Shown: positions 43,336 through 52,335, numbered from the stretch's first letter. The stretch is 64,000 nucleotides of DNA from Shimia_B sp038528385 (GCA_038528385.1 JBCBET010000001.1:558001-622000); one strand, 5' to 3'. The notes: generated by a model from the letters alone, not told the origin. Numbers and translations are program-made.

Positions 43336-45087
43336 ATGCTCGATCGCCCTGCCTTCCTGAACGTCTCCCATTCGCTCACCGGGCGCCGCTGGGTCGGACC
43401 CAACGAGGCGGAGACCCGGCAGGCCGAGGCGCTCGTGCAGCAGACCGGCCTGCCCCCTGCCCTCGCCGCGATCCTCGCCCGGCGGGAGGTGGCCGCGGCG
43501 GATGTGGACGCGTTTCTCGAGCCCACGCTTCGCGACCTCCTGCCCGACCCGCGCACGCTGCGGGACATGGAGGCCGCCGCCACGCGCTTTCTCGCCGCCG
43601 TCCGCGGGCGCGAGCGCATCGCCGTCTTCGCCGACTACGACGTCGATGGAGGCGCCTCGGCGGCCCTCCTCCTCACCTGGCTGCGCGCCATGGGGCGCGA
43701 CGCCACGCTCTATATCCCCGACCGGATCGACGAGGGGTATGGGCCCAACGCCCCGGCCATGGCGGAGCTCGCCGCCGCCCATGATCTCATCATCTGCGTG
43801 GATTGTGGGACGCTCTCCCACGAAGCGCTGGCCGCGGCCTCGGCCGCCGATGTCATCGTGCTCGACCACCACCTGGGCGGCGAAACCCTGCCGCCGGCGC
43901 TCGCCGTGGTGAACCCGAACCGGCAGGACGAGAGCGGCGACCTCGCCCATCTCTGCGCCGCGGCGGTGGTCTTTCTGATGCTGGTGGAGGCGGGCCGACA
44001 GCTCCGCGCGGCGGGCGAGAGGGGCCCGGACCTGATGGCGATGCTCGATCTGGTGGCGCTGGCGACCGTGGCCGATGTGGCACCGCTCATCGGCGTGAAC
44101 CGCGCCCTCGTGCGCCAGGGGCTCAAGGTCATGGCCGCGCGAGGACGGATCGGGCTCACCGCGCTCAGCGACATCGCCCGCCTCGATACCGAGCCGCGCG
44201 CCTATCATCTGGGCTACGTCCTCGGTCCCCGCATCAATGCGGGCGGGCGCATCGGGGCGGCGGATCTCGGCGCGCGCCTCCTGGCCACGGCGGATCCCCA
44301 CGAGGCCGCGGCCCTGGCCCAGCGCCTTGACGCGCTCAACACCGAGCGCCGGGAGGTGGAGGCCGCCGTCCGCGACGCGGCCCTCGCCCAGGCCGCGGAT
44401 CGCGGTTTCGACCGCGCGCTCGCCTGGGCGGCGGGCGACGGGTGGCACCCCGGCGTCGTGGGCATCGTGGCCTCGCGCATGAAGGAAACCTCCGGGCGCC
44501 CCTCCGTCGTCATCGGCTTCGAGGGCGACGCGGGCAAGGGCTCCGCCCGCTCGATCCCCGGGGTCGATCTCGGCGCCGCGATCCAGAGGCTGGCCTCGGA
44601 GGGCCTCATCGAGAAGGGCGGCGGGCACAAAATGGCCGCGGGCCTGTCGCTTTCCCGGGCACAACTCGCCCCTGCCATGGCCCGCCTGGAGGCATTGCTT
44701 GCCCGGCAGGGTGCTGCAGACGGCGCGTCGGCGACACTCCGCTGCGACGGCGTCCTCATGCCCGTCGCGGCCCATGTGGACCTCATCGAGGCGCTGGAGC
44801 GCGCGGGCCCCTTCGGTGCGGCCGCCTCCGCGCCGCGCTTCGCCTTCGCGGATCTGCGCGTGAGCCACGCGCGGGAGGTGGGGGCGGGCCATCTGAAGCT
44901 CAGCCTCACCGACGGCATGGGCGGGCGGCTGGCGGCCATCGCCTTCGGCGCGTTCGACGGCCCCCTCGGCCCCGCCCTCGCGCAAGGCGACGCGGCCCGC
45001 ATCCACGTGGCAGGCAGGCTCGAGGTCAACAGCTGGGGTGGACGGCTTAGCGCGCAGCTCCGGCTGGAGGACGCCGCCTGGGCGTGA
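43336..45087 (+). CDS. recJ: Single-stranded-DNA-specific exonuclease RecJ
   Basis: RecJ is a 5'-3' single-strand exonuclease for recombination and mismatch repair. The 583-residue protein has the DHH-family catalytic motifs: DYDVDG (100-105), DCG (156-158), DHH (177-179) and the C-terminal GGGHKMAAG of the DHHA1 domain. The start is ATG 43336 with a weak site. It ends 90 bases before tRNA-Glu. Confidence 0.95.
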   Translation: MLDRPAFLNVSHSLTGRRWVGPNEAETRQAEALVQQTGLPPALAAILARREVAAADVDAFLEPTLRDLLPDPRTLRDMEAAATRFLAAVRGRERIAVFADYDVDGGASAALLLTWLRAMGRDATLYIPDRIDEGYGPNAPAMAELAAAHDLIICVDCGTLSHEALAAASAADVIVLDHHLGGETLPPALAVVNPNRQDESGDLAHLCAAAVVFLMLVEAGRQLRAAGERGPDLMAMLDLVALATVADVAPLIGVNRALVRQGLKVMAARGRIGLTALSDIARLDTEPRAYHLGYVLGPRINAGGRIGAADLGARLLATADPHEAAALAQRLDALNTERREVEAAVRDAALAQAADRGFDRALAWAAGDGWHPGVVGIVASRMKETSGRPSVVIGFEGDAGKGSARSIPGVDLGAAIQRLASEGLIEKGGGHKMAAGLSLSRAQLAPAMARLEALLARQGAADGASATLRCDGVLMPVAAHVDLIEALERAGPFGAAASAPRFAFADLRVSHAREVGAGHLKLSLTDGMGGRLAAIAFGAFDGPLGPALAQGDAARIHVAGRLEVNSWGGRLSAQLRLEDAAWA

Positions 45088-45129
45088 CGCCCTGCCCGCG
45101 GGACCTTTGGGTTTTCCGGAAAAATCGGC

Positions 45130-45158
45130 TTGCTCCCGCGGCGGAGTTTTTCTATCAC
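45130..45158 (+). promoter_or_regulatory. Promoter of tRNA-Glu, overlapping a weak terminator for recJ
   Basis: TTGCTC (45130-45135) and TATCAC (45153-45158) are 17 bases apart and would start transcription about 13 bases before the tRNA. The same segment has CTCC/GGAG (45133-45146) followed by five T's, a weak terminator for recJ, and the palindrome TTTTCCGGAAAA lies at 45112-45123. Confidence 0.5.
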
Positions 45159-45177
45159 CCGCCTCACACCGATGCGT

Positions 45178-45252
45178 GCTCCCTTCGTCTATCGGTTAGG
45201 ACGCCAGGTTTTCAACCTGGAAAGAGGGGTTCGATTCCCCTAGGGAGTGCCA
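45178..45252 (+). tRNA. tRNA-Glu (anticodon TTC)
   Basis: A complete cloverleaf of 75 bases. The acceptor is GCTCCCT/AGGGAGT, the anticodon stem is CCAGG/CCTGG around TTTTCAA (anticodon TTC, 45211-45213), the T arm is GGGG/CCCC around TTCGATT, the discriminator is G, and the CCA is encoded. The 276 bases that follow, up to the GGDEF gene, hold only a terminator-like hairpin. Confidence 0.98.
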
Positions 45253-45507
45253 TCGGCGGTTTCCTTCACATAGGCGGACTGAACGCATCGGGGCGGAACC
45301 CGGCCCGGGAATATGTCACGCTCCGACGCGTGCTCCGCGCCGGGGTGTAGCCCGCGGAAACGCCCAGCGCATACCGCCCGCCACGACCCCCGCCCCATCC
45401 GATCCAGCCGCGCCCGCGCCCCTCTCCCGAGGCACCGCGCCCTGGCCCACGACGCCCTGCCCGCGCCACCCAGTGCAGAGGCCGCGAAGCGGCCATCGCC
45501 GCGCACG

Positions 45508-45530
45508 GAAAAGTCTTCCCAAGACTTTTC
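45508..45530 (-). terminator. Terminator hairpin of the H-NOX/GGDEF operon
   Basis: GAAAAGTCTT/AAGACTTTTC is a perfect 10-pair stem with a GGG loop on the minus strand. It overlaps the TGA of the GGDEF gene by two bases and ends in a short T tract. It resembles the TTCG-type hairpins elsewhere in the window. Confidence 0.65.
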
Positions 45531-46566
45531 ACCCCTCCCGGAGGTCGGGATGGGGGGCGCCCCGGTCTCCGGCGGGCTGGCGCAGGTCGAGCTCCAGAAG
45601 CTCGGGCGTGAAATGGGTGTGCCGCCCGCGGCCCTTCCGCTTGGAGGCGTAGAGTGCCAGGTCGGCATGGTGCAGCATCTCCTCGATCTTCGGCGTCTCG
45701 TACTGGCTGGTGCGGCTCGTGCCCGCCGAGCCGGAGATGCGGCAGATCTCCCCGTTCCAGGTGATCGGTTGCTCGAGCCGCGCGATGATCCGCTCGGCGA
45801 TGGCGTCGAGCCGCTCCGGGCGCTCGATCTCGTGGATGATGAGCACGAATTCATCGCCGCCCACCCGCGCCACGGTATCCTCGCGCCGCGTCTCGTCTAC
45901 GAGGATGCGCGCCACCTCCTGCAGCACGTGGTCGCCCGCCGCGTGCCCCAGCGTGTCGTTGATCGATTTGAAGTAATCGAGGTCCACATGCATGAGCGAG
46001 AACCGCCCGTCCGTGGACAGGTACCGCTCCATGATGTGGTCCATGGCGCGGCGGTTCTTGAGCCCGGTGAGCGTGTCGGTGAAGGCCTGCTCTTCGGCGG
46101 CGATCTTGGCCCCTTGCAGGCGGGCGTTCAGGTCGCGGCTCTGCTCCATGGCCGCCGATTTGGCCTCCACGAGGTAGAGCATCTCGATGGTGAGGTCCGT
46201 CGGTGCGAAGTCCCGGCTCGTGAGGCTGTAGGTCCCCACCGCCTCCACCACGGAGATGCCGAAAGACATGTTGATGATGAGCCCCCCGCGATGCGGCGCC
46301 GCCACCGCCTTGACGGGCGTGCGGTGGGCGTCGCGGAGCTTGAAATGAAGCGGTGCACCCGCCTCTGCGCGCAGGTCCGCCACGCTCTCCGCGCCGCGCG
46401 GCCGCACCAGTTCGAAGAGCTCGAGAAATGGGCGCCCCTCGGCATCTGCATCGAGGAGCTTGGCGAGCGTGGGCCCCAGATGCGCGATCCGCCCCTCCGC
46501 GTTCACCGCCACATGCATCGGGCAAAGCGCGTCGAAGGCCCGCGCGTCGGGCATGTGATCGAGCAC
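45529..46566 (-). CDS. HNOBA-domain diguanylate cyclase (GGDEF)
   Basis: The protein has 345 residues. Residues ~1-135 match the H-NOX-associated (HNOBA, PAS-like) domain, with LFELVRPRG and KLRDAHRTPVKAVA. A short coiled coil (136-165) leads into the GGDEF domain. The active site GGDEF (236-240) and the inhibitory site RRED (Arg227, Asp230) are intact, so it should make cyclic di-GMP and be product-inhibited. The start is GTG 46566, two bases after the stop of the H-NOX-like gene, with AGGAGG upstream. It is expected to be controlled by that partner protein. Confidence 0.9.
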   Translation of the reverse strand: MLDHMPDARAFDALCPMHVAVNAEGRIAHLGPTLAKLLDADAEGRPFLELFELVRPRGAESVADLRAEAGAPLHFKLRDAHRTPVKAVAAPHRGGLIINMSFGISVVEAVGTYSLTSRDFAPTDLTIEMLYLVEAKSAAMEQSRDLNARLQGAKIAAEEQAFTDTLTGLKNRRAMDHIMERYLSTDGRFSLMHVDLDYFKSINDTLGHAAGDHVLQEVARILVDETRREDTVARVGGDEFVLIIHEIERPERLDAIAERIIARLEQPITWNGEICRISGSAGTSRTSQYETPKIEEMLHHADLALYASKRKGRGRHTHFTPELLELDLRQPAGDRGAPHPDLREG

Positions 46567-46568
46567 GG

Positions 46569-47156
46569 CTAGGAGGCCTCCTGGGCGAGCTCGAAACTCC
46601 GGCCTTCTGTGAAGGCCTCGTCGAGGAGCACGATGCGCACCGCGTCGTAGTCTTCCCAGCTCTCGTCGAGTTCGAGAAAGGCCAGCGCGCCGTAATCGTC
46701 GGCCATGGCGCGCAGCACCCCCATCATCACGTGGCCGTAGCCCGGCAGCCCCGCCCCGCAGCGCAGCGTGAAGGAGAAATCCTCCATCTCCCTGAGCTCG
46801 AGCCAGGGCAGCGCGAGATCCGGCACGGCCAGCCGGGCCCGGTCCGGCAGATCGTCGAGCGAATGCAGGAAATCGAGGAAATCCACCCCGCCGAACCGCA
46901 AAAGCCGGCGCAGCGATTGCGTGTTCTGGTGGCTCACCAGGTAGGTGCCGAGATCCTCGAGGAGGTCGTCCTGCGCCTTGCCCAGCCGCACCGTGGCGAG
47001 GTCGAGCACCTTGCGGGAGATCTCGTCGTCATAGGTGAGCATGGCCTCGAAGCATGTGAAGCCCAGATCGGCCTCCTGCATCACCTCCGACCAAGTGTCG
47101 GCCCCGTAGGTATCCCGCACAAAACTCTGAAGGCCCCGAAAGATCAGACCGTGCAT
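46569..47156 (-). CDS. H-NOX (heme NO-binding) family protein lacking the usual proximal histidine
   Basis: The protein has 195 residues and begins MHGLIFRGLQSFVRDTYGADTW, a clear H-NOX start, and has the late GHVMMGVLRAMADDYG helix. In canonical H-NOX the heme ligand is the His in the FLxxLDxxH segment; here that position reads FLHSLDDLP, so Pro104 stands where His is expected and the nearest His is six residues earlier (His98). The YxSxR heme-propionate motif is also altered (SFTLR). It may therefore bind heme differently or not at all. It is co-transcribed with the HNOBA-GGDEF cyclase. Confidence 0.85.
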   Translation of the reverse strand: MHGLIFRGLQSFVRDTYGADTWSEVMQEADLGFTCFEAMLTYDDEISRKVLDLATVRLGKAQDDLLEDLGTYLVSHQNTQSLRRLLRFGGVDFLDFLHSLDDLPDRARLAVPDLALPWLELREMEDFSFTLRCGAGLPGYGHVMMGVLRAMADDYGALAFLELDESWEDYDAVRIVLLDEAFTEGRSFELAQEAS

Positions 47157-47246
47157 CCCGCAACTCCGACGCTTTCGCCAGTGCTCGCACATGCGGGTTA
47201 AGAAAGCGCCAACGCAGCCCGGGCGGCGCGCGGTTTCGGGCCGCGC

Positions 47247-48806
47247 TCAGAAATCGGTGGGCGCACCGCCCTCGGCCTTCCGCCGGGCCACGAAATCGGC
47301 GAGCTCGTCGCGGATCGCGTCTTCCATGGGCGGGGCCTCGAAGCTCCCCACGATCTCCTTGAAGAGCCGGTGCGCGCGCTCGGCGGTCCAGGTCCCGCCC
47401 GCGATCTCCCAGCCTTCGAAGTTGCGCCAGTCGCTCACAAATGGCTGGTAGAAGGCCGTCTCGTAACGCTCCTGGGTGTGTTGGACGCCGAAGAAATGCC
47501 CGGTGGCGCCGACGTCCTTGATGGCGTCGATGGCGATGTCGTCTTCGCCCGTGGCCCAGGTGGCGGGTTCGAAATACCGCTCGATCATCTGGAGCATCTC
47601 GCAATCCATGATGAACTTTTCCGGCGAGGCGATGAGTCCGCCCTCGAGCCAGCCCGCCGCGTGGTAAACCATGTTTGTGCCTGACTGCACCGCGGCCCAG
47701 AGCGAATTCGACGTCTCCCACATGGATTGCCCGTCGGGCACGTTGGCCGCGCATACCCCGGAGGACCGGATCGGCAGCCCGTAGAAGCGCCCCATCTGCC
47801 CCGTCATCTGCGTGGCACGCATGTATTCCGGCGTGCCGAAGGCGGGCGCGCCCGATTTCATGTCCACGTTGGAAGTGAATGTCCCGATCACGCAGGGGCA
47901 GCCGGGCGTATCGTATTGGAAGAGCGCGATGGCCGAGAGCGCCTCCGCGATGGATTGCGCCACCGCGCCCGCCATCGTCACCGGCGCCATGGCGCCTGCC
48001 AGCGTGAAGGGCGTGACGACGATGGCCTGCCCCGCCCGCGCCATCCGCAGGCAGCCGTCGATCATGGGGATGTCGTGCTTGAGCGGCGAGGTGGAATTGA
48101 TGTTGGTGTACATCTTGGGCGTCGCGCGGAATTCCTCATGGGAGTGCCCGCCCGCGATGCGCACCATCTCCATGACGTCCTCGACGCGCTCGCGGCCGAG
48201 CGAATAGGCATGCATCACCTTGTCGGTGAGCGTGAGCTTGTCGAAGAGCACGTCGAGATGGCGGACGCTCGCATGGATATCGCAGGCCTCCACGGGGTAG
48301 CCGCCCGCGAAGTGGATGCAGTTGAAGTATTGCACGAGTTTGAGAAGGTCCTGGCACTGCGCGCGCGTGCCCGTGACCTTGCCTGTCTCGAGGTCCCAAT
48401 AATTGGGCGGCGAGGACACATTGCCGAAGACGAGCGACCGTCCCCCGATCGTGATGGCCCGCGCGGGATTGCGCGGGGTCATGGTGAAGGAGGCCGGCGC
48501 GCGCGCCACCATCTCCATCACGAAATCGCGCCCCATGCGGACGGTATCTCCTTCCACGAGGCAGCCCGCCTTGCGCAGGATCTCGCGACCCTCGACATTG
48601 TAGAACTCTATCCCGATCTCCTCGAGGATGCGCATGGCACCGTCGTGGATGGCCGCGACGCCCGCCTCGCTCAGGGGCTCTGTGGGGCGGTCCGTGTTCT
48701 CGATGAGCCGCCAGGGCATCTGCTGGATGACCGCGCCACGTCCTCGCGTGTTGCCAGCGCGACCGCCGGAACGGCGGCGTCTCGGGGGGGCGGCGTCATC
48801 GGGCAT
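47247..48806 (-). CDS. Trimethylamine methyltransferase family protein (MttB-like, non-pyrrolysine)
   Basis: The protein has 519 residues with the MttB TIM-barrel pattern: AGVAAIHDGAMRILEEIGIEF near the start, FGNVSSPPNYWDLETG, and GCPCVIGTFTSNVDMKSGAPAFGTPE in the middle. There is no in-frame amber codon, so it belongs to the non-pyrrolysine branch, whose characterised members include a glycine betaine:corrinoid methyltransferase. No corrinoid protein is encoded nearby. The basic N-terminal tail (RRRRSGG) is unusual. ATG 48806 follows GGAGGATA. Confidence 0.88.
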   Translation of the reverse strand: MPDDAAPPRRRRSGGRAGNTRGRGAVIQQMPWRLIENTDRPTEPLSEAGVAAIHDGAMRILEEIGIEFYNVEGREILRKAGCLVEGDTVRMGRDFVMEMVARAPASFTMTPRNPARAITIGGRSLVFGNVSSPPNYWDLETGKVTGTRAQCQDLLKLVQYFNCIHFAGGYPVEACDIHASVRHLDVLFDKLTLTDKVMHAYSLGRERVEDVMEMVRIAGGHSHEEFRATPKMYTNINSTSPLKHDIPMIDGCLRMARAGQAIVVTPFTLAGAMAPVTMAGAVAQSIAEALSAIALFQYDTPGCPCVIGTFTSNVDMKSGAPAFGTPEYMRATQMTGQMGRFYGLPIRSSGVCAANVPDGQSMWETSNSLWAAVQSGTNMVYHAAGWLEGGLIASPEKFIMDCEMLQMIERYFEPATWATGEDDIAIDAIKDVGATGHFFGVQHTQERYETAFYQPFVSDWRNFEGWEIAGGTWTAERAHRLFKEIVGSFEAPPMEDAIRDELADFVARRKAEGGAPTDF

Positions 48807-48939
48807 GGGGGGTATCCTCCTGGCGGCTAGCGTGGGCGCTCGAGGCCCGGCCAACCTGTCAGAAGGCGACGGATCGTGTCGTTTCCTTCGCCTCTGCGTC
48901 CCGGACACGCCCAGGAGCCCCGCACACCCCCCGGGACCC

Positions 48940-49632
48940 CTAGACCCCCGAAAGCCAGCCCGGCAGAACCGCGATGGAGGGCAGAACCGCCGCGGCCAGC
49001 GGCGAGAGCGTTTTCTCGGTCGCGGGGCCGGTGAGCACGGCCACCGGCACGCAGCCGGCATGGCGCGCCGCCTCCAGGTCATGGGTGCTGTCGCCCACCA
49101 TGGCGATCTCGCCGGGCGAGAGGCCCTGCGCAGCGGCGAAGGCCAAGAGCTGCCCCGGGCCGGGCTTGCCGCCATACCCGGTGTCGTAGCCCGCCACGAA
49201 ATCGAAGAGGTGCAGCGCGCCTGCCCGGCGCAGGTGAACGCGCGCGGAGGCCTCCGCATCGTTCGTCGCCACGCCGAGCCCGTAGCCCCGCGCGCGCATG
49301 TCCTTCAGGAACGGGCCGAGCGGGACGACCTCCCGCTGGGGCACGTCTTCGGAGAGCGTGACGATGCGCGCGGTGATCTCGGCAGCGGGCAGATCGAGGT
49401 GGGGCGCGAGGATCGCGGACTGCTCCTCGATCGTGCCGGCGATGACGAGGCTCTCGGGCCGGAACGTCTCCGCGGCGAGGTCGTATCCCAGGGCCTCCGC
49501 CAGCCGCCCGGTTAGAGCGTCATCGCCGTCGGCCAGCGCGCGGATCGCCCCCGCCGCCCAGGCCGACCACGTGGCCTCGAAGTCGAATAGGGTTCCGTCC
49601 TTGTCGAAAAGGATGGCTTTGATCCGGCTCAT
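48940..49632 (-). CDS. HAD family hydrolase, phosphoglycolate phosphatase-like
   Basis: The protein has 230 residues with HAD motif I, FDKDGTLFD (Asp10 nucleophile, Asp12), motif II in VATNDAEAS, the Lys in GGKPGPGQ and motif IV, MVGDSTHD. The cap domain is of the C1 type. It may dephosphorylate 2-phosphoglycolate or similar small phosphates. The start overlaps the stop of the DUF3572 gene (ATGA). Confidence 0.9.
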   Translation of the reverse strand: MSRIKAILFDKDGTLFDFEATWSAWAAGAIRALADGDDALTGRLAEALGYDLAAETFRPESLVIAGTIEEQSAILAPHLDLPAAEITARIVTLSEDVPQREVVPLGPFLKDMRARGYGLGVATNDAEASARVHLRRAGALHLFDFVAGYDTGYGGKPGPGQLLAFAAAQGLSPGEIAMVGDSTHDLEAARHAGCVPVAVLTGPATEKTLSPLAAAVLPSIAVLPGWLSGV

Positions 49633-49907
49633 GTCCAATTCACCTGCGCCCCGCCGGGCAGCGCGGCCCGGGCGGCAGCCAGATCGGTAGAGGCCCAGCC
49701 CTGCGCGTCGCAGAGCGCCACGACCCAGGCATCGTCCATCAGGATGAAATCGAGCACCGAGCCCAGGAACTCCGCCTCCCCCGCGCGGGCGCGCAGATCC
49801 GCCTCGCTCGTGCCGGTGGAGCCGAGAAACACGGGCAATAGATCCTCGTTGCCCACCAGCCACCCCAGAGCCCCCAGGGCCATCGTCTCCGCCGCTTGGC
49901 GCTGCAT
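49629..49907 (-). CDS. DUF3572 family protein
   Basis: The protein has 92 residues and matches the small helical DUF3572 family: AAETMALGALGWLVGNEDLLPVFLGSTG, then LDFILMDDAWVVALCDAQG. The function is unknown. It is divergent from the PleD-like cyclase across 125 bases, a neighbourhood I recall as common in Rhodobacterales. Confidence 0.85.
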   Translation of the reverse strand: MQRQAAETMALGALGWLVGNEDLLPVFLGSTGTSEADLRARAGEAEFLGSVLDFILMDDAWVVALCDAQGWASTDLAAARAALPGGAQVNWT

Positions 49908-50032
49908 CGCTCACATCTCCGTCAGATACCGGCGAAAACCCGCCGCCCCGTGGCAATCGACTTAAACCGGAAAGAGTTTGTTAACACTTCCGTAGCATCA
50001 GTTAAGCATCCGCATTCATCCCGAGGCTTTGC

Positions 50033-51421
50033 ATGACCGCGCGCGTGCTCATCGTTGATCCCATGGTCACGACACGGATCGTGCTCAAGGTGAAACTTGC
50101 GGCCGCATACTTCACCGTGCGCCACGCGGCAACGCTCGACGAGGCGCTCGCGGCGGCGGCCGACTTCCGGCCCGACGTGATCCTGTGCGAATACACCCTG
50201 ACAGGCGGCGGGGCTCTGCGGCTTCAGCGCCGCCTGGAACCGCGCGGCATCCCCGTCATAGCGCTTCTGCCCGAGGACGCCGCCGGGGACCGGACCGCGG
50301 CCCTCGCCGCGGGGCTCGGCGACGTGATCTCGCGGCCCTATGACGACCGCGATCTCTTCGCCCGTATCCGCAACCTCTTGCGCGCCCGCGCCGCCCATGA
50401 CGAATTCGCCGTGCGCACCGACACCTCGGCGGCCCTTGGCTTCGCCGATGAAACGGCGGCCTTCCTGCCTGAATGCCGGGTGGGCATCGTGGCCGAAAAC
50501 CCCGCGGAGGGGCGCGCCTGGCGCGCGGCGCTGGCTCAACACATCAAGCACCGCATCGACGTGCTCAGCCCCGCCGACCTCGTGTCCGAGGAGACCGCGC
50601 AGGGCCCCTTCGACGCGCTTCTCCTCGGGCTGAGCGGGGTGGAGGCGCGGCAGCGGTTCGACCTTGTCTCCTCCCTGCGCGCGCGCCCGGATACCCGCCA
50701 CACCGCGCTCCTCGTGGTGAGCCCGCGCGCCCATGCCGATCTCGCCATCACGGCGCTCGATACCGGCGCGGGCGATGTCATGGCGTCGGGCTTCGAGGAG
50801 GGCGAGGCGGCGCAGCGGCTCTCCCGACTGCTACGGCGCCGGCAAGTTGAACAGGCGCTCCGGCGCTCGGTCAAGGCGGGGCTCGAGGCGGCGGTCACCG
50901 ACCCGCTCACGGGGCTCTACAATCGCCGCTACGCCCTGCCCTATCTCGAACGGATGTCGGAGGCCGCCAAACGCTCCCACCGGAGCTTCGCGCTCATGCT
51001 CCTCGATCTCGATTTCTTCAAGCGGGTCAACGACACCCACGGCCACCATGCGGGCGACACGGTGCTCCGCGAATTCGCCCAGCGGCTGGGGAGCAACCTG
51101 CGCTCCATGGACCTTTTGGCGCGGTTCGGCGGAGAGGAGTTCCTCGTGGCGATGCCCGACACCACGCTGGAGCAGGCCTCCGCCGTGGCCGCGCGCATCT
51201 GCGACCTGACGCGGGAGCGGACCTTCGCGCGGCGCGACGTGCCGGGGGGCGTGGCGCTGTCGGTCTCCGTGGGGCTGGTGCTTGGCGGGACCTGCGAGAA
51301 GGCCGCCACGCTGGTGGCGGGCACCGATATCCGCCTGCTGCTCGAACGGGCCGACGAGGCGCTCTATGCCGCCAAGGCGGCGGGCCGCGACATGGTGCGC
51401 GTCTGCCAGTCGGCGGCCTGA
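50033..51421 (+). CDS. PleD-like diguanylate cyclase with degenerate receiver domains
   Basis: The protein has 462 residues: receiver 1 (1-120), a receiver-like domain 2 (about 148-268) and GGDEF (about 285-460). The active site GGEEF (366-370) and inhibitory site RSMD (Arg357, Asp360) are intact. In receiver 1 the phospho-acceptor Asp is replaced by Glu53 (ILCEYTLTGG) and the acidic pair is reduced to Asp9; receiver 2 has no acceptor either. Cyclic di-GMP synthesis is thus probably not controlled by phosphorylation of these domains, or is constitutively favoured. The 28 bases to the convergent gene hold no terminator. Confidence 0.9.
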   Translation: MTARVLIVDPMVTTRIVLKVKLAAAYFTVRHAATLDEALAAAADFRPDVILCEYTLTGGGALRLQRRLEPRGIPVIALLPEDAAGDRTAALAAGLGDVISRPYDDRDLFARIRNLLRARAAHDEFAVRTDTSAALGFADETAAFLPECRVGIVAENPAEGRAWRAALAQHIKHRIDVLSPADLVSEETAQGPFDALLLGLSGVEARQRFDLVSSLRARPDTRHTALLVVSPRAHADLAITALDTGAGDVMASGFEEGEAAQRLSRLLRRRQVEQALRRSVKAGLEAAVTDPLTGLYNRRYALPYLERMSEAAKRSHRSFALMLLDLDFFKRVNDTHGHHAGDTVLREFAQRLGSNLRSMDLLARFGGEEFLVAMPDTTLEQASAVAARICDLTRERTFARRDVPGGVALSVSVGLVLGGTCEKAATLVAGTDIRLLLERADEALYAAKAAGRDMVRVCQSAA

Positions 51422-51449
51422 AGCCTCAGTCCGACATGGCGGGCCGGTC

Positions 51450-51965
51450 TCAGCCCGCGTCCGGACCGCGCGCGCCTCGCGGGCCCCGCATCCGCGCCAG
51501 CTCCGCCTCCAGCCGGTCCGCGAAGGCCGCCCGTTCCGCGGCATCCATCGCCGCCAGGCGCGCGACGAAGAGGTCGCGTGCCAGCGCCAGCCGGAACTCC
51601 GCCTCCGAAAGCTGCACGTCGAGGAGGGCCGAGACCGCCTCGGGCGCGAAACTGTCCGCCCTGAGCGCCGCCACAACGCCGTCGAGCTGCGCCCGAAGCG
51701 CGCCCCGCGTGCGACCCTCCGCGCGCAGCGCGCGCCGCATCTCCCGACCGAGGGCCCGCCGCTCCACGGGCGCGAGCGCGGCGATCACGGCGCCGAAGCC
51801 GAACTCGCCCGCCGCCGGGGGACGGCGGTCCTCGGCGCGCTGCCCCTGCGTTACGAGCGCGCCGAGCACGAGGCCGATCACGAGCAGATTGAACGCCAGC
51901 GAGAGGTAGAGCGCAACGCGCGTGCCCCGTCCCGTCCCCTTCGGCGGAGGGGGCGTCTCACTCAT
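51450..51965 (-). CDS. Spy/CpxP-like periplasmic protein with N-terminal membrane anchor
   Basis: The protein has 171 residues: one N-terminal transmembrane helix (about 17-38), then a long helical, Arg/Ala/Glu-rich periplasmic domain (FGAVIAALAPVERRALGREMRRALR...). It resembles the heavy-metal-sensor or Spy/CpxP group that buffers envelope damage. Its ATG lies inside the 3' end of the preceding gene (8-base overlap). It is the last gene of a four-gene module with a sigma factor. Confidence 0.75.
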   Translation of the reverse strand: MSETPPPPKGTGRGTRVALYLSLAFNLLVIGLVLGALVTQGQRAEDRRPPAAGEFGFGAVIAALAPVERRALGREMRRALRAEGRTRGALRAQLDGVVAALRADSFAPEAVSALLDVQLSEAEFRLALARDLFVARLAAMDAAERAAFADRLEAELARMRGPRGARGPDAG

Positions 51966-52335
51966 CGAAGCCGACCACGGGCAAAGACGGGAGGTAATCG
52001 GACGCGCCGAGCGCCGGGCCGAAGACGAGCTCGGTGGCCTCGAAGAACATGTCGGGCGACACGCTCCCGATGACGAGGCCGGCGGTCGCCGCCCCGGCAA
52101 GGCCCGACATCCCCGACCAGCCGCCCAGCGTGCGCTTGATCCGCGCGAACCACGGCGCCGCAAGGCCGCCATCGGGGACGGGCTCTGCGGCGAAGTCCTG
52201 GGCCGCCACGGCCTCCGCATCGGACAGAGCGCGCGAGAAAAGCGCCGCCGACGGCAGCGGTGCCTCGGCCTCCGCCGCCTGGAAGAGCGCGTCGAGTTCG
52301 GCCTCGCTCAGGGTTTTGTCGGGTGGGCGCGTCAC
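51958..52335 (-). CDS. Membrane protein paired with an ECF sigma factor, probable anti-sigma factor
   Basis: The protein has 125 residues with an acidic helical N-terminus (LSEAELDALFQAAEAEAPLPSAALFSRAL), one transmembrane segment (about 77-94) and a short outer tail. It lacks the HxxxCxxC zinc motif of ZAS anti-sigma proteins. The call rests on its position: GTG 52335 overlaps the sigma stop (GTGA). It overlaps the Spy-like gene by 8 bases. Confidence 0.65.
   Translation of the reverse strand: MTRPPDKTLSEAELDALFQAAEAEAPLPSAALFSRALSDAEAVAAQDFAAEPVPDGGLAAPWFARIKRTLGGWSGMSGLAGAATAGLVIGSVSPDMFFEATELVFGPALGASDYLPSLPVVGFDE

Noticed and set aside
45178..45252. tRNA-Glu 3' end as an integration site
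   Set aside because: No duplicated tRNA 3' end, integrase or island-like content follows. The next gene is an ordinary diguanylate cyclase.
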